DNA of 64,000 bases from Maricaulis sp048270265. Lineage in GTDB: Bacteria; Pseudomonadota; Alphaproteobacteria; Caulobacterales; Maricaulaceae. Position numbers and translations under genes: made by a program. How positions within the stretch are numbered: the first letter of the stretch is position 1; every line of letters begins with the position of its first letter. Positions 8,178-19,000 of the stretch are shown here, one piece after another. The stretch is taken from NCBI RefSeq assembly GCF_048270265.1, contig NZ_JBLWTD010000001.1, forward strand, positions 62,001 through 126,000. Direction: 5' to 3'. The notes under the pieces are model-generated. The model was not told the origin of the DNA and ran no database searches. It worked only from the letters and a program-made list of their open reading frames with translations.

Positions 8178-8936
8178 ATGTCAAAGGGCAAAAGCCTGTG
8201 GAGCGATCTCCACAAAAAGCTGTTCGAGAAAAACTCGCTCATCCTCACTGTCGGCATTCTCGTCACCGTCTCTATCGGCGGCATCGTCGAGATTGCGCCG
8301 CTCTTCTATCTCGACTCGACGATCGAGGAAGTCGACGGCATGCGGCCCTATACGCCGCTGGAACAGCTGGGACGGGACATCTATGTCCGCGAGGGTTGCT
8401 ATAACTGCCACTCGCAGATGGTTCGCCCGCTGCGCGACGAAGTCGAACGCTATGGCCACTACTCGCTCGCCGCAGAGAGCATGTATGACCACCCCTTCCA
8501 GTGGGGCTCGAAGCGGACCGGACCGGATCTGGCCCGCGTCGGCGCCAAGTATTCCGACGAATGGCATCGTGACCATATGCGTGATCCGCGCTCGGTGGTG
8601 CCGGAGTCGATCATGCCGGCCTATGCCTTCCTGGAAACCTCGACCCTGAGCTATGAAAATGTCGCCGCCAATCTGCGCGCCCTGCGCACGGTGGGTGTGC
8701 CCTATAGCGACGAGATGATCGAGGCGGCGGTGTCGGATGTGACGACGCAGCTCGATCCGTTCGCTTCGGATTATGACGGCTTCCTGGCGCGCTACCCCGG
8801 CGCGACCCTGCGCGATTTCGACGGCAATCCCGACCGGATTTCCGAGCTCGATGCGCTGGTCGCCTACCTTCAAGTGCTCGGCACGATGGTGGATTTCTCC
8901 ACCTATGAAGCCGAAGCCGATGAAAACCTGAGATAG
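8178..8936 (+). CDS. ccoO: cbb3-type cytochrome c oxidase subunit II, mono-haem
   Basis: A 252-residue membrane-anchored c-type cytochrome that passes electrons from CcoP to CcoN. One N-terminal anchor helix (about residues 20-42) is followed by a single haem motif CYNCH with C74, C77 and H78; the axial Met would come from the downstream periplasmic part (an SIMPAY stretch is present). Starts 12 bases after ccoN and ends 9 bases before ccoQ. Confidence 0.97.
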   Translation: MSKGKSLWSDLHKKLFEKNSLILTVGILVTVSIGGIVEIAPLFYLDSTIEEVDGMRPYTPLEQLGRDIYVREGCYNCHSQMVRPLRDEVERYGHYSLAAESMYDHPFQWGSKRTGPDLARVGAKYSDEWHRDHMRDPRSVVPESIMPAYAFLETSTLSYENVAANLRALRTVGVPYSDEMIEAAVSDVTTQLDPFASDYDGFLARYPGATLRDFDGNPDRISELDALVAYLQVLGTMVDFSTYEAEADENLR

Positions 8937-8945
8937 GGGGCGGCG

Positions 8946-9137
8946 ATGTATTCCATTCTCTCGAGCTTTGCCCAGACCTGGGGCATGTTGCTCTTCATCC
9001 TGCTGTTCACCGGCGCCCTGGCCTATGCCCTGTGGCCCCGCAACCAGAAACGCTTCGACGAGGCGGCACGCTTGCCGCTGAGCGACGACGATGCACCGAT
9101 CACCGAAGACGCGAATGAGGACCGGGCCCATGTCTGA
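8946..9137 (+). CDS. ccoQ: cbb3-type oxidase small subunit CcoQ
   Basis: A 63-residue protein with one transmembrane helix (about residues 11-29) and a charged cytoplasmic tail; the WPRNQKRFDEAA pattern after the helix is typical of CcoQ/FixQ. CcoQ stabilises the assembled oxidase. Starts 9 bases after ccoO with AGGGGGCGGCG upstream and overlaps ccoP by 8 bases. Confidence 0.92.
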   Translation: MYSILSSFAQTWGMLLFILLFTGALAYALWPRNQKRFDEAARLPLSDDDAPITEDANEDRAHV

Positions 9138-10059
9138 TCACAAGGAAAACCGCGAAACCGACGCGCATTCGGGAACCGAAACCACCGGCCATGAGTGGGA
9201 CGGGATCAAGGAACTCGACACGCCGCTGCCGCGCTGGTGGCTGTACACCTTCTATGCCTGCATCGTTATCGGCATCGTCTATATGGTGATGATGCCGGCG
9301 ATCCCGGCCCTGCCGGGCATGGGCGCGGATGCGGACAATGACCACACCCGTGGGATCAGCAACAATTCAGAGCGCGCCAATGTCGCCATGGCGATGGCCG
9401 ATCTGGAAGCCTCGCGGGCTCCGGGTTTTGAGCGCCTGCGCGGCGCCTCGATCGACGAGATCGAGAATGATCCGGATCTGCTCGGCTTCGTGCGCGCTGC
9501 CGGCGATGCCGCCTTCGGCAATAATTGCTCGACCTGCCACGGCTCCGGTGCCCAGGGCTTTGTCGGCTATCCCAACCTCAATGACGATGTCTGGCTGTGG
9601 GGCGGGAGCTATGACGATATCCGCACCACGATTCGCTTCGGCATCCGTGGCGAGCATGCCGATACGCGCTTCTCGCAAATGCCGGCCTTCGGCCGCGACG
9701 GGCTGCTGACCCGGTCCCAGATCGGTGATGTCACTGATTATATCCTGTCCCTGTCGGGGCAGACCGGGCCGGCCGATTCCATCGCCCGCGGGTCCGATAT
9801 CTTCACCAGCCAGTGCGCCAGCTGCCACATGGCCGATGGCCGTGGTGACCGCACCCAGGGCGCGCCGGATCTGACCGACCAGGACTGGCTCTATGGCGGT
9901 TCGCGGGACCAGATCCTGGCGACCATCTATCGCGGCCCCTATGGCGTCATGCCTGCCTGGGAAGACCGTCTGGGCGACACCACGATCGACGCCCTCGCAG
10001 CCTATGTCTATCTGCTCGGTGGCGGCGAAGCTGCGGCAAGCCGTCCCACGGGTCAGTAA
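9130..10059 (+). CDS. ccoP: cbb3-type cytochrome c oxidase subunit III, di-haem
   Basis: A 309-residue di-haem cytochrome that takes electrons from soluble cytochrome c or the bc1 complex. A soluble N-terminus with HEWDGIKELDTPLPRWW, the CcoP signature, precedes one membrane helix (about residues 38-58). Haem motifs are CSTCH (C133, C136, H137) and CASCH (C229, C232, H233), each with a later Met (MPAF, MPAW). ATG 9130 overlaps the end of ccoQ, so the two are probably translationally coupled. Confidence 0.97.
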   Translation: MSDHKENRETDAHSGTETTGHEWDGIKELDTPLPRWWLYTFYACIVIGIVYMVMMPAIPALPGMGADADNDHTRGISNNSERANVAMAMADLEASRAPGFERLRGASIDEIENDPDLLGFVRAAGDAAFGNNCSTCHGSGAQGFVGYPNLNDDVWLWGGSYDDIRTTIRFGIRGEHADTRFSQMPAFGRDGLLTRSQIGDVTDYILSLSGQTGPADSIARGSDIFTSQCASCHMADGRGDRTQGAPDLTDQDWLYGGSRDQILATIYRGPYGVMPAWEDRLGDTTIDALAAYVYLLGGGEAAASRPTGQ

Positions 10060-10100
10060 GTCGCATCGCCTAAACCTCTTTAACCGGATTAAACGCCGCC

Positions 10101-11585
10101 ATGTCTGATACGCAAAAACGCAGCATGGCGGCGCCCGGGGTCTCCCGCTCGAAAGCCAAGGCGGTCAATGCCGCCGACGAGCGCGAGCTCTACAAGAAAC
10201 GCGAGCCGATTTATCCCAAGCTGGCGCACGGCAAGTTCCGTTTCGTCAAATGGGTGGTGATGGCCGTCACCCTGGCGGTCTATTACCTCGTGCCTTTCCT
10301 GCGCTGGGATCGCGGCGCCGATGCGCCCGACCAGGCGGTGCTGGCCGATTTCGCCGGCCGCCGTTTCTATTTCTTCTTCATCGAGATCTGGCCACAGGAA
10401 GTCTATTACATCACCGGCCTGCTGATCCTCGCGGCGCTGGCATTGTTCCTGGTCACGGCCCTGTTCGGGCGTGTCTGGTGTGGCTATGCCTGTCCGCAGA
10501 CGGTGTGGACCGATCTCTTCATCATGGTCGAGCGCGCCTTCGAGGGCGATCGCAATGCCCGCATCAAGCTGGACCGTGCGCCCTGGAGCTTCAACAAGGC
10601 CTGGCGCAAGGTCGGCAAGCATACGGTCTGGCTTCTGATCGCCGCAGCGACCGGCGGGGCCTGGATCCTGTATTTCCACGATGCCTATGACACGCTGGCC
10701 AATTTCTTCACCGGCCAGGCCGACATGTCGGCCTATCTCTTCTTCGCGGTTCTGACCTTCACCACCTATGTGCTGGCCGGCACGATGCGCGAACAGGTCT
10801 GCACCTATATGTGTCCGTGGCCGCGCATCCAGGCGGCGATGACCGATCGCGAAGCGCTCAACGTCACCTATCGCGTTGACCGCGGCGAACCGCGCGGGCC
10901 GCACAAGAAGACCGATACCTGGGAGGGGCGGGGCGATTGCATCGATTGCATGCAATGCGTGGCTGTCTGTCCGATGGGGATCGATATCCGCGACGGCGCC
11001 CAGCTGGAATGCATCCAGTGCGCCCTGTGTATCGATGCCTGCGATGATGTCATGCGCAAGGTCGACCGGCCTACCGGGCTGATCGCCTACGAGACCGACG
11101 ACAATATCGATCGCTTCCAGTCGGGCGAGAAACCGCGCTACCGCTTCGTGCGCATCCGCACCCTGGTCTATGCCGTGGCACTGGTGGCCGTGGCGGCCGT
11201 GATGCTGGCCGGTCTGCTGACGCGCACCGAGCTGGAACTCAACGCCGCACGCGACCGCAATCCCAATTATGTCCGCCTGTCCGATGGCTCGATCCGCAAT
11301 GGCTACACCATCAAGGTCGTCAACAAGGGCAATGAGGCACGTGAACTGGATCTCGTTGTCGAAGGCGATCCGGCCATCACGGTCCGGGTGCTGGGAGCGC
11401 CCGAGGAGGCCCCGATGCGCATGAGTATCGAAGCCGACCGGACGCGCGATTTCGTCGTCTATCTCACCCTGCCGCATGAGGCCGTCGATGTGCCGCGCGA
11501 GGACATCATGTTCCGCGTTGTTGATCCGGCGACCGGCGAGACAGCCGAGACGCGCTCGGTTCTGGTGACGGGGCTGGCCGAATGA
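10101..11585 (+). CDS. ccoG: Cytochrome c oxidase accessory protein CcoG (FixG/RdxA family)
   Basis: A 494-residue polyferredoxin-like membrane protein implicated in cupric reduction and copper delivery during cbb3 assembly. It has about five membrane helices, CGYACPQTVW near residue 130, and two [4Fe-4S] motifs: C280xxC283xxC286xxxC290P and C304xxC307xxC310xxxC314. A C-terminal Ig-like periplasmic domain follows the last helix. It begins 41 bases after ccoP and overlaps ccoH by 4 bases (ATGA). Confidence 0.95.
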   Translation: MSDTQKRSMAAPGVSRSKAKAVNAADERELYKKREPIYPKLAHGKFRFVKWVVMAVTLAVYYLVPFLRWDRGADAPDQAVLADFAGRRFYFFFIEIWPQEVYYITGLLILAALALFLVTALFGRVWCGYACPQTVWTDLFIMVERAFEGDRNARIKLDRAPWSFNKAWRKVGKHTVWLLIAAATGGAWILYFHDAYDTLANFFTGQADMSAYLFFAVLTFTTYVLAGTMREQVCTYMCPWPRIQAAMTDREALNVTYRVDRGEPRGPHKKTDTWEGRGDCIDCMQCVAVCPMGIDIRDGAQLECIQCALCIDACDDVMRKVDRPTGLIAYETDDNIDRFQSGEKPRYRFVRIRTLVYAVALVAVAAVMLAGLLTRTELELNAARDRNPNYVRLSDGSIRNGYTIKVVNKGNEARELDLVVEGDPAITVRVLGAPEEAPMRMSIEADRTRDFVVYLTLPHEAVDVPREDIMFRVVDPATGETAETRSVLVTGLAE

Positions 11586-12049
11586 GACGCTTCCTCAACC
11601 CGCTGCGCGGCTGGCATGTGCTGGTGATGATTCTGCTGTTCTTCGGCGTCACCATCGGCGTCAATGCCACCTTCATCACCCTGGCCCTGCAGACGTTTCC
11701 GGGCGAGGACGTGCCCCACTCCTACGTCCAAGGGCTGGAGTTCAACGAGACGATCGCTCGCCGCCAGGCGCAGGATCAACTGGGCTGGTCGGCGCGTTTC
11801 AATGCCGTTGACGGGGCCCTGTTGCTGGAGGTGCTCGACGCAGAAGCGGCACCGGTTTCCGGCCTGAACCTGTCCGGGGAGATGGTCCATCCCGACACGA
11901 CGCAGGCCTGCCCGCTTGCCTTCGCCGAAGCCCGGCCCGGCGTGTATCGCGCCGAGCTGGCATGCGAGACGGCTGGCCGCTGGCGCGTCCGGGTCCTCAA
12001 TGAGGGCGAGGCGCCCTTCGAGGTGGAATACGAGCTATGGCTGCCCTAG
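11582..12049 (+). CDS. ccoH: cbb3 oxidase assembly protein CcoH (FixH family)
   Basis: A 155-residue single-pass membrane protein with a periplasmic beta-rich domain; needed for stable cbb3 assembly. The anchor (about residues 10-36: GWHVLVMILLFFGVTIGVNA) and the following TLALQTFPGEDVPHSYVQGLEFN are characteristic of FixH. Start overlaps the ccoG stop and its end overlaps ccoI by 13 bases. Confidence 0.92.
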   Translation: MRRFLNPLRGWHVLVMILLFFGVTIGVNATFITLALQTFPGEDVPHSYVQGLEFNETIARRQAQDQLGWSARFNAVDGALLLEVLDAEAAPVSGLNLSGEMVHPDTTQACPLAFAEARPGVYRAELACETAGRWRVRVLNEGEAPFEVEYELWLP

Positions 12050-14223
12050 GTGCCGCCACGCCGGACGCCGGCTCGGGCCAGGCGGATCCGCAGGCCTTTG
12101 TCCGCAAGATTGATGGTCAGTCGCATCTTGATCTTCTCGTGCGCGGCGCGACCTGCGCTGGCTGCATTGCCCGCATCGAGTCGGGCATGCTCGCCGATGA
12201 GCGCGTCGAACAGGCGCGGCTGAACCTGTCCACCGGCCGTCTGGCCCTGGTCTGGCGCGGCGAGCCCTCGGCGGCGCGCGGCTTTGTCACCAAGCTCGGC
12301 GAGATCGGCTATCCGGCGACGCCCTATGAGCCGGAGAACGACAACGATCCCCAGAAGGAAGACGAGCGCCGTCTGCTGCGTGCTTTGGCCGTGGCCGGAT
12401 TCGCGATGGCGAATGTGATGCTGCTCTCGATCTCGGTCTGGTCCGGCGGGCTTGAGATGAGCGCGGCGATGCAGTCCCTGATGCACCGCATCTCGGCCCT
12501 GATCGTGCTGCCGGCCGTGGCCTATGCCGGCCAGCCCTTCTTCCGCTCGGCCTGGTCCGTGCTCAAGAATCGCCACGTCAATATGGACGTGCCGATCTCG
12601 CTGGCCGTGCTGCTCGCCTGCGGGCTCTCGATCTATGAGACCTTCATCGGCCATGGCGAGACCTATTACGACGCCGCGGCGATGCTGCTCTTCTTCCTGC
12701 TGATCGGCCGCTTCCTCGACATGCGGCTGCGCGCCCGCGCCAGCCAGGCGGCGCGGGGCCTGGCGGCGATGCAGGCGGCGACCGCCAATCGTCTGCGCCC
12801 CGACGGTGTCATGGAAGCCGTGCCGGCCCGCGATGTCCGTGCCGGCGATCAGCTGGTGCTGGCCGCGGGTGATCGTGTGCCGGTTGATGCGGTGATCATC
12901 GAAGGCGAGGGCGCCCTCGACGGTTCGCTCGTCAGCGGCGAGACGGCGCCGGTCGAGGCGCGGCCCGGCGTGCAGGTCTTCTCCGGCATGCTCAATCTCG
13001 ACGGCAAGCTGGTCGTGCGCGCCAGTGCCGATCGCGACAATTCCCTGCTGGCCGAGATCACCCGCATGGTCGAGGCCGGCGAGCAGAGCCGCTCGCGCTT
13101 CGTGCGCCTCGCCGACCAGGCGGCGCGGCTCTATGTGCCGCTGGTACACTCGCTGGCACTGGCCACCCTGATCGGCTGGTTCGTGCTCGCCGGCGAGCCG
13201 CACACGGCCGTCATCAACGCCATCGCCGTGCTGATTATCACCTGCCCCTGTGCCCTGGGACTGGCCGTACCCGCGGTGCAGGTCGTTGCCTCGGGCCGTC
13301 TGTTCAAGGCCGGCGTGCTGGTCAAATCCGGCGATGCGCTCGAACGCATGGCCAAGATCGACACGGTCGTGGTCGACAAGACCGGGACATTGACCGAAGG
13401 CCGCCCGCGCCTGGTCGAGCCGGAGGCACTGCCCGAGGGCATGCTGGAACTGGCCGCCCGCCTCGCGCGCACCAGCCGCCACCCCCTGTCACGCGCCATC
13501 GCCGATGCGGCGGGTATGGGGCCGGCCGCAAAGGATGTCCGCGAGATCGCCGGCGGTGGACTTGAATGCGTCGAGGACGGGCGCCGTCTGCGTTTCGGGG
13601 CTGCCCGTTGGCTCGGGATCAATGCGGTCAGCGATCCGCATTCGGAAGCCTGGCTGGTCGTTGATGATGGCGCACCGGTGCGTTTTCGCTTCGCCGACCG
13701 TTTGCGCAGCGATGCGGCCTCGACCATCGAGGGGCTGCGCCAGCGCGGTTGCCGTATCGAGCTCTTGTCCGGTGACCGCCCGGGCCCGGTGGGCGCGATC
13801 GCGGCCGAGCTGGGCATCGAGCACTGGTCGGCCGAGCTGAAGCCGCAGGAGAAGATCGCGCGGATCGAGGCCCTGAAGGCTGAGGGACGCAGCGTGCTGA
13901 TGATCGGTGACGGTCTCAATGACGCGCCGGCCCTGGCGACGGCCGATGCCTCGGTCTCGCTGGCGGCGGCAGCGGAGATTTCCCAGGCTGCGGCGGATTT
14001 CGTGCTGCAGGGAAACAAATTGTCCGGCTGTCTGGTCGCGCTCGATATTTCACGGGCCGCGCGCCGCCGGGTGCTGGAGAATTTCGCCCTGGCGGCGGGC
14101 TATAACATGATCGCCATCCCGCTGGCGGTGCTCGGAATGGTCACACCCCTGATCGCTGCCATCGCCATGTCTGCGTCATCCATCCTGGTAACGCTCAATG
14201 CCCTGAGGCTCGCAAGACGATGA
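12037..14223 (+). CDS. ccoI: Copper-exporting P1B-type ATPase for cbb3 assembly
   Basis: A 728-residue Cu(I)-transporting P-type ATPase that supplies copper to the periplasmic side for the CcoN centre. It carries one N-terminal metal-binding domain with GATCAGC (C40, C43), the transmembrane CPC motif (C403-P-C405) and the phosphorylation motif DKTGTLTEG (D447). It also has the TGE actuator loop in SLVSGETAP and the hinge GDGLNDAPAL. The start overlaps ccoH, and context separates it from detoxifying CopA. Confidence 0.95.
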   Translation: MAALGAATPDAGSGQADPQAFVRKIDGQSHLDLLVRGATCAGCIARIESGMLADERVEQARLNLSTGRLALVWRGEPSAARGFVTKLGEIGYPATPYEPENDNDPQKEDERRLLRALAVAGFAMANVMLLSISVWSGGLEMSAAMQSLMHRISALIVLPAVAYAGQPFFRSAWSVLKNRHVNMDVPISLAVLLACGLSIYETFIGHGETYYDAAAMLLFFLLIGRFLDMRLRARASQAARGLAAMQAATANRLRPDGVMEAVPARDVRAGDQLVLAAGDRVPVDAVIIEGEGALDGSLVSGETAPVEARPGVQVFSGMLNLDGKLVVRASADRDNSLLAEITRMVEAGEQSRSRFVRLADQAARLYVPLVHSLALATLIGWFVLAGEPHTAVINAIAVLIITCPCALGLAVPAVQVVASGRLFKAGVLVKSGDALERMAKIDTVVVDKTGTLTEGRPRLVEPEALPEGMLELAARLARTSRHPLSRAIADAAGMGPAAKDVREIAGGGLECVEDGRRLRFGAARWLGINAVSDPHSEAWLVVDDGAPVRFRFADRLRSDAASTIEGLRQRGCRIELLSGDRPGPVGAIAAELGIEHWSAELKPQEKIARIEALKAEGRSVLMIGDGLNDAPALATADASVSLAAAAEISQAAADFVLQGNKLSGCLVALDISRAARRRVLENFALAAGYNMIAIPLAVLGMVTPLIAAIAMSASSILVTLNALRLARR

Positions 14224-14432
14224 ACGCTCTGATCTGGCTGATACCCGTCGCACTGGGCCTGGGTTTTCTCGGGCTGGTCGGCTTCCTGTGGAGTCTGAAG
14301 TCCGGTCAGTTCGACGATCTCGACGGCGCGGCCCAGCGTATCCTGATGGATGACGACAAGCCGCTGCCCTCGCGGCCCCGGCCTCAGGCCGAGGCCGGCG
14401 AGTCCGAAGCTGATGGCGAAAAGTCCTTGTAG
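14220..14432 (+). CDS. ccoS: cbb3-type oxidase assembly protein CcoS
   Basis: A 70-residue protein with one N-terminal helix (residues 4-24) and the CcoS signature FLWSLKSGQFDDLDGAAQRI ending in a short acidic, Pro-rich tail. CcoS is required for cofactor insertion into the oxidase. Start overlaps the ccoI stop by 4 bases. Its last 49 bases overlap the convergent membrane protein gene. Confidence 0.93.
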   Translation: MNALIWLIPVALGLGFLGLVGFLWSLKSGQFDDLDGAAQRILMDDDKPLPSRPRPQAEAGESEADGEKSL

Positions 14433-15151
14433 GCATGCCAGCTTGCATGTGCCAGCCAGGGGAAGACCAGCGCCAGGCCGATCAGGAAGAAGGCGGTGCC
14501 GGCCAGGGTCATGAAACCGATCAGCCAGGCCCAGGTGAACATCACGAAGGGCTGACGGCGCACCGCTGTGACGCTGGCCACCAGCGCCGTGACCGCATCG
14601 ACATCCTGGTCGACCAGCATCGGAAAGGCGATGGCCGAGATTGAGAAGGCGAGACCGGCCAGCAGGGATCCGACAAGGGTGCCGAGCACGAGCAGGGTGA
14701 TGCCCGCCGGTTCCGACAGGGAGAATTCCAGGAAGGGGCCGGGCGAAAGCGGCGTGCCCGGTGCGATGATCACCAGCAGGAACTGGGCAATCTCGACCCA
14801 GGCCATCAGCAGGAGCAGCAACAGCAGGGAGAGAAAGGCAATCTGGGTGATGCGGTCCGGGAAGCGCGAAATGATGACGCGAAAGCGCGGCACCTCGCCA
14901 CGTTCCAGCGCGCGGCTGACCTGGTAGATGCCGATCGCCAGGGCCGGTGCAATGAGGGCGAAGCCGCTCAGGGCCACCGGCGCGATGGCGCCCAGCCCGA
15001 GCAGCCACAGTCCGCCGGTGATCAGAAGGCCGACGACGACGAAGATCAGGCCATAGCTCAGACTGACGCGCCGGGCGCGCATCATGTCGGCCCAGCCGTC
15101 CTTGAGCCATTTCCAGGGCGCATCGCGCCGGACTTTCTGCAGTGTGACCAT
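14384..15151 (-). CDS. DUF2189-type integral membrane protein
   Basis: A 255-residue protein with about six membrane helices arranged in pairs, opening with a soluble segment (WKWLKDGWADMMRARRVSLSYG) typical of the DUF2189 family of alphaproteobacteria. ATG 15151 is preferred over the TTG three codons upstream because GGGAAGG lies 9 bases before it. It runs convergent to and overlaps ccoS, and diverges from the TauE/SafE-type gene. DUF2189 genes often lie near respiratory genes, but no function is established. Confidence 0.82.
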   Translation of the reverse strand: MVTLQKVRRDAPWKWLKDGWADMMRARRVSLSYGLIFVVVGLLITGGLWLLGLGAIAPVALSGFALIAPALAIGIYQVSRALERGEVPRFRVIISRFPDRITQIAFLSLLLLLLLMAWVEIAQFLLVIIAPGTPLSPGPFLEFSLSEPAGITLLVLGTLVGSLLAGLAFSISAIAFPMLVDQDVDAVTALVASVTAVRRQPFVMFTWAWLIGFMTLAGTAFFLIGLALVFPWLAHASWHAYKDFSPSASDSPASA

Positions 15152-15276
15152 GGTGTTCAACCTTCCCGGATGTCTTGTACCATGCTTCCCCGGTTCGCGG
15201 GATTATGCCACAATTTTATTGAGCCTATTGAGGCCTTCACCACAGGAATGACAGCCATGCCCGTGCGGAGGCCTCG

Positions 15277-15984
15277 ATGGACCCACTGACCCAGCTCAGC
15301 CTGGCCGGCGGAATTCTGGCCGGTTTTGCCTCCAGCCTGCATTGCGTCGGGATGTGTGGCGGCATTGCCTCCGGCCTGATGCTGACCCTGGCCCCTGATG
15401 GTGATCATGCCACGCGGGCCCGCGTCATTCTGCTGGCGCAGCTCGGACGGGTCGGAGCCTATGTTGTGGCCGGTGCGATCGTCGGCCTGATCGGCTCCAG
15501 CGTCTATTTCTCGTTCGACCGCGGCGTCGCACACGCCCTGCTGCGCTGGGCCGGTGCGGTGACGCTGGTCTATATCGGACTGTCGGTGGCCGGCTGGGCG
15601 CCGAGCCTGGCGGGCCTGGACCGTGTCGGCAGCCGGGTCGTGACCTGGCTGCGCGCGCCGCTCGGCGGGGCCTTCTCGGCCGCAAGCCCGGTGCTGGCCG
15701 GATTCGTCTGGGGCTTTCTGCCCTGCGGCATGGTCTATGCGGCCCTGTTCTACGCCATGCTGTCCGGCAGCGCCGGTGGCGGCGCGATGATCATGGCCGG
15801 TTTCGGGCTCGGCACCGTGCCCGCCGTCGTCGGCGCGGCCTTCGGTGCCCAGGTGCTGATGCGGCTGTCGCAGCGGCCCGGTTTGCGCCTCACCGTCGGT
15901 CTCGTGATCGTGGTACTCGGTATCGCCTCGGCGGCCATTCCCTGGCGCACACTGGCGGCATTTTGCGGGATCGAACTGGGCTAG
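15277..15984 (+). CDS. Six-helix TauE/SafE (UreH/DsbD_2-like) transporter
   Basis: A 235-residue membrane protein with six predicted helices. The two signature Cys-containing segments of the DsbD_2/UreH-like group are SLHCVGMCGG (about residues 22-31) and FLPCGMVYAAL (about 147-157). Members near cco clusters are suspected of a role in metal or redox supply for oxidase maturation; that is inference from location. It follows the cco cluster, separated only by the DUF2189 gene on the other strand. Confidence 0.85.
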   Translation: MDPLTQLSLAGGILAGFASSLHCVGMCGGIASGLMLTLAPDGDHATRARVILLAQLGRVGAYVVAGAIVGLIGSSVYFSFDRGVAHALLRWAGAVTLVYIGLSVAGWAPSLAGLDRVGSRVVTWLRAPLGGAFSAASPVLAGFVWGFLPCGMVYAALFYAMLSGSAGGGAMIMAGFGLGTVPAVVGAAFGAQVLMRLSQRPGLRLTVGLVIVVLGIASAAIPWRTLAAFCGIELG

Positions 15985-16090
15985 TGGCCTGACAAACCGT
16001 CATGTTCGTTCGGCGCGCGCCGGAAAAGAGCGTGCGAACTGCGGCCAGTCGGCCTATGATAACAGTCTTCTGGGATGGGGAGTTGTCGAC

Positions 16091-19000
16091 ATGTTGAACT
16101 GGCGCGTTGGGGCTGTGGCCCTGGTATTGGCTGCAGGCCTGATCGGCTGTTCCGGGCCGGACACATCCGTACAGGGGCCGGCACTCGACACCCGGCCGGC
16201 CGATGCGGCCCGCGCCACGGTTGAAGCGCCCTCCGAGTTTGCTTTCCTGCGTTACCAGATTGATGTGACCGGCGATGCGCCGCGGCTTTGCCTCGGCTTC
16301 ACCCAGCCGCTCGATCCGCAGGCCGATTACGAACCCTATGTCGCGCTCGACCCCGAACGCCCCGTCGCCATGGCCGTCAGCGGCCAGTCGCTCTGCCTGG
16401 GTGGTTTCGCCTTCGGTGAGGGACAGAGCGTGACCTTGCGGTCCGGATTTCCCGCTGCCGATGGCCGCGCCCTGCGCGCCGATGAAGAGATCGAGATCGA
16501 TTTCGGGGACCGCCCCGCCTATGTCGGCATTGCCGGTTCGGGCGTGATCCTGCCGCGTCTGGAAGCCGATGGCCTCGCGATCGAGACCGTCAATGTCGAT
16601 ACCGTCGAGGTCACGCTCTGGCGTGTGACGGACCGGGCGCTGGCCTTCCGCTCGATCACATCGGGCTTCACCGCCGGGTTCGACGAATATGACTGGCAGG
16701 CCCAGGAGGAAAGCCCGTTCCCCGTCGCTGAACGGCTCTGGCAGGGCCAGATGGACACGCACGGCACGCCCAACGCGCCGGTGACCACCGTCTTCCCGCT
16801 CGCCGAAACCATCGGCCAGCTGCGCCCCGGGGCCTATTATGTCCAGGTCGTCGACGATGCCGAGGCCGAGGACGACTTCCATGTTCCGGCCCGCTCGAGC
16901 CGCTGGCTGGTGATCACCGATCTGGCGCTGACCGCGTATCGCGGCCGCGACGGCATCGATTATGTCGTCCGTTCGCTGCAGACGGCACTGCCCGTGCCCG
17001 GCGTGCGTGTCGAACTGGTCGCGCGCAGCAATGAAATTCTCGGCACGGCGACGACCGATGCCAATGGCCGCGCACGCTTCGCCGGCCCGCTGATGCGCGG
17101 CGAGGAGGGCAATACGCCCCGCCTGCTGACCGCCTATGGTCCCGACAATGATTTTGCCGTGCTCGACCTGCAGCGCAATCCGGTTGATCTGAGTGGCCAG
17201 GACATTGCCGGCCGTGACCGCAGCGAGGGGGCGGATGGCTTCCTCTATCTCGATCGCGGCATCTACCGTCCCGGCGAGCAGGTCCATATCGCCGCGATGA
17301 TGCGCGATGGCCAGGCCATCTCGATCTCCAACCGCTCCGGCGATCTGGTGTTGTACGGCCCCAATGGTATCGAGGCCGCCCGTGAGCGGTTCGAGGGTGC
17401 GCCGATCGGTGGCACCGTATTCTGGGATTATGACCTGGCGCGGGAATCCGCGCGCGGCGAATGGCGCATTGATGCCATGCTCGATGGCTATGGCCTGATT
17501 GCGCAGACGCGTTTCTCGGTTGAGGATTTCGTGCCGCAGCGTATCGCGCTGGACCTGACGGCCGATACCAGCGCGCCGCTGCGCGCCGGCGAGGTCCGCG
17601 ATGTCGAGGCCAATGTCCGCTTCCTCTACGGGGCGCCCGGTGCCGGTCTGCCGGTCGAGGGCACGATCCGCATCGAGACCGATCCCAATCCTTTCCCTGA
17701 ATACGCCCGCTTTGCTTTCGGCCGGTATGACGAGAGCTTCCGCGAGACCAGCCGGGACCTGCGTGAGACCATCGCCGATGGCGCCGGCCATGCCGTGCTG
17801 CGTGTCGACCCGGAAGGCGAGGGCGAGGGCACCAGTGCACCGCTGCGTATCCGCACCGTGATCTCGGCGATCGAACCGGGCGGTCGCCCTGTGGCCGATG
17901 ATGTGCGCATTCCCTATCGTCCGCGCGATCTCTACCTCGGGCTGGACCCGCAGTTTGAAGGCCGGCTCGGCAATGACAGTGCCGCCAGTTTCGACATCGT
18001 CGGCCTGACCCCGACGGGTGAATTGCGCACGGCCCGGCTCGACTGGCAGGTCATCCGCGTTGACTGGACTTATGACTGGTATCGCACCGAAGGCGGGGCC
18101 TGGCGCTGGCGCCGGACGCAGAATTCCGTGGTGGTCGAGGATGGGGTCACCGTCCTGTCGGACGAGGCCGTGTCGCAGATCGATGTCGCGCAATTGTCCT
18201 GGGGCGATTACCAGCTCGTCGTCACCGACGCTGAATCCGGCGTCTCGGCGAGTACGCATTTCTGGGTCGGCTGGGGCCGCACCTCCTCAACCGGCGATGA
18301 CGCGCCGGACCGGGTTCGTCTCGCCGGACCGGACCAGCCCGTTGCGGCCGGGGAGATGGCAACACTGAGCATTCTGCCGCCCTATGCGGGGGAAGCCGAG
18401 ATCGTGATTGCCAGCGACCATGTCCTGGCGACGCAATCGGTCTTCGTGCCTGAATCCGGGGCCGAGGTGAGTTTCCGTGTCACCGAGGAATGGGGCGCTG
18501 GCGCCTATGCCATGGTGTCCGTTTTCACGCCGCGCGATCCGGTGGCGCAGCCGCGGCCGCGCCGCGCCGTCGGCGTCACCTATCTGCCGGTCGATACCGG
18601 CGACCGCCTGCTCACGCTCAGCCTCGACGCCCCCGAACTGGCGCGACCGCGTCAGCCGCTCGAAATTGCCATTACCGCCACCGGACCGGTCCGCACCGGC
18701 GCCTGGGTGACGGTGGCCGCCGTCGATGAGGGCATTCTCGCCCTGACCCGTTTCCAGTCGCCGGACCCGGTCGGCTGGTATTTCGGACGCGCCTCGCTCG
18801 CGGTCGAATTGCTCGATGATTATGGCCGCCTGCTCGATCCCAACCAGGGCGCAGCGGCTCCGGTGCGCACCGGCGGTGACCAGATCGGCGGCGCCGGCCT
18901 GACCGTGGTGCCGACCCGCACCGTGGCGCTATTCTCCGGACCGGTCGCCTTCGACCGTGCCGGCAATGCGACGGTGACGCTCGATATCCCGGACTTCAAT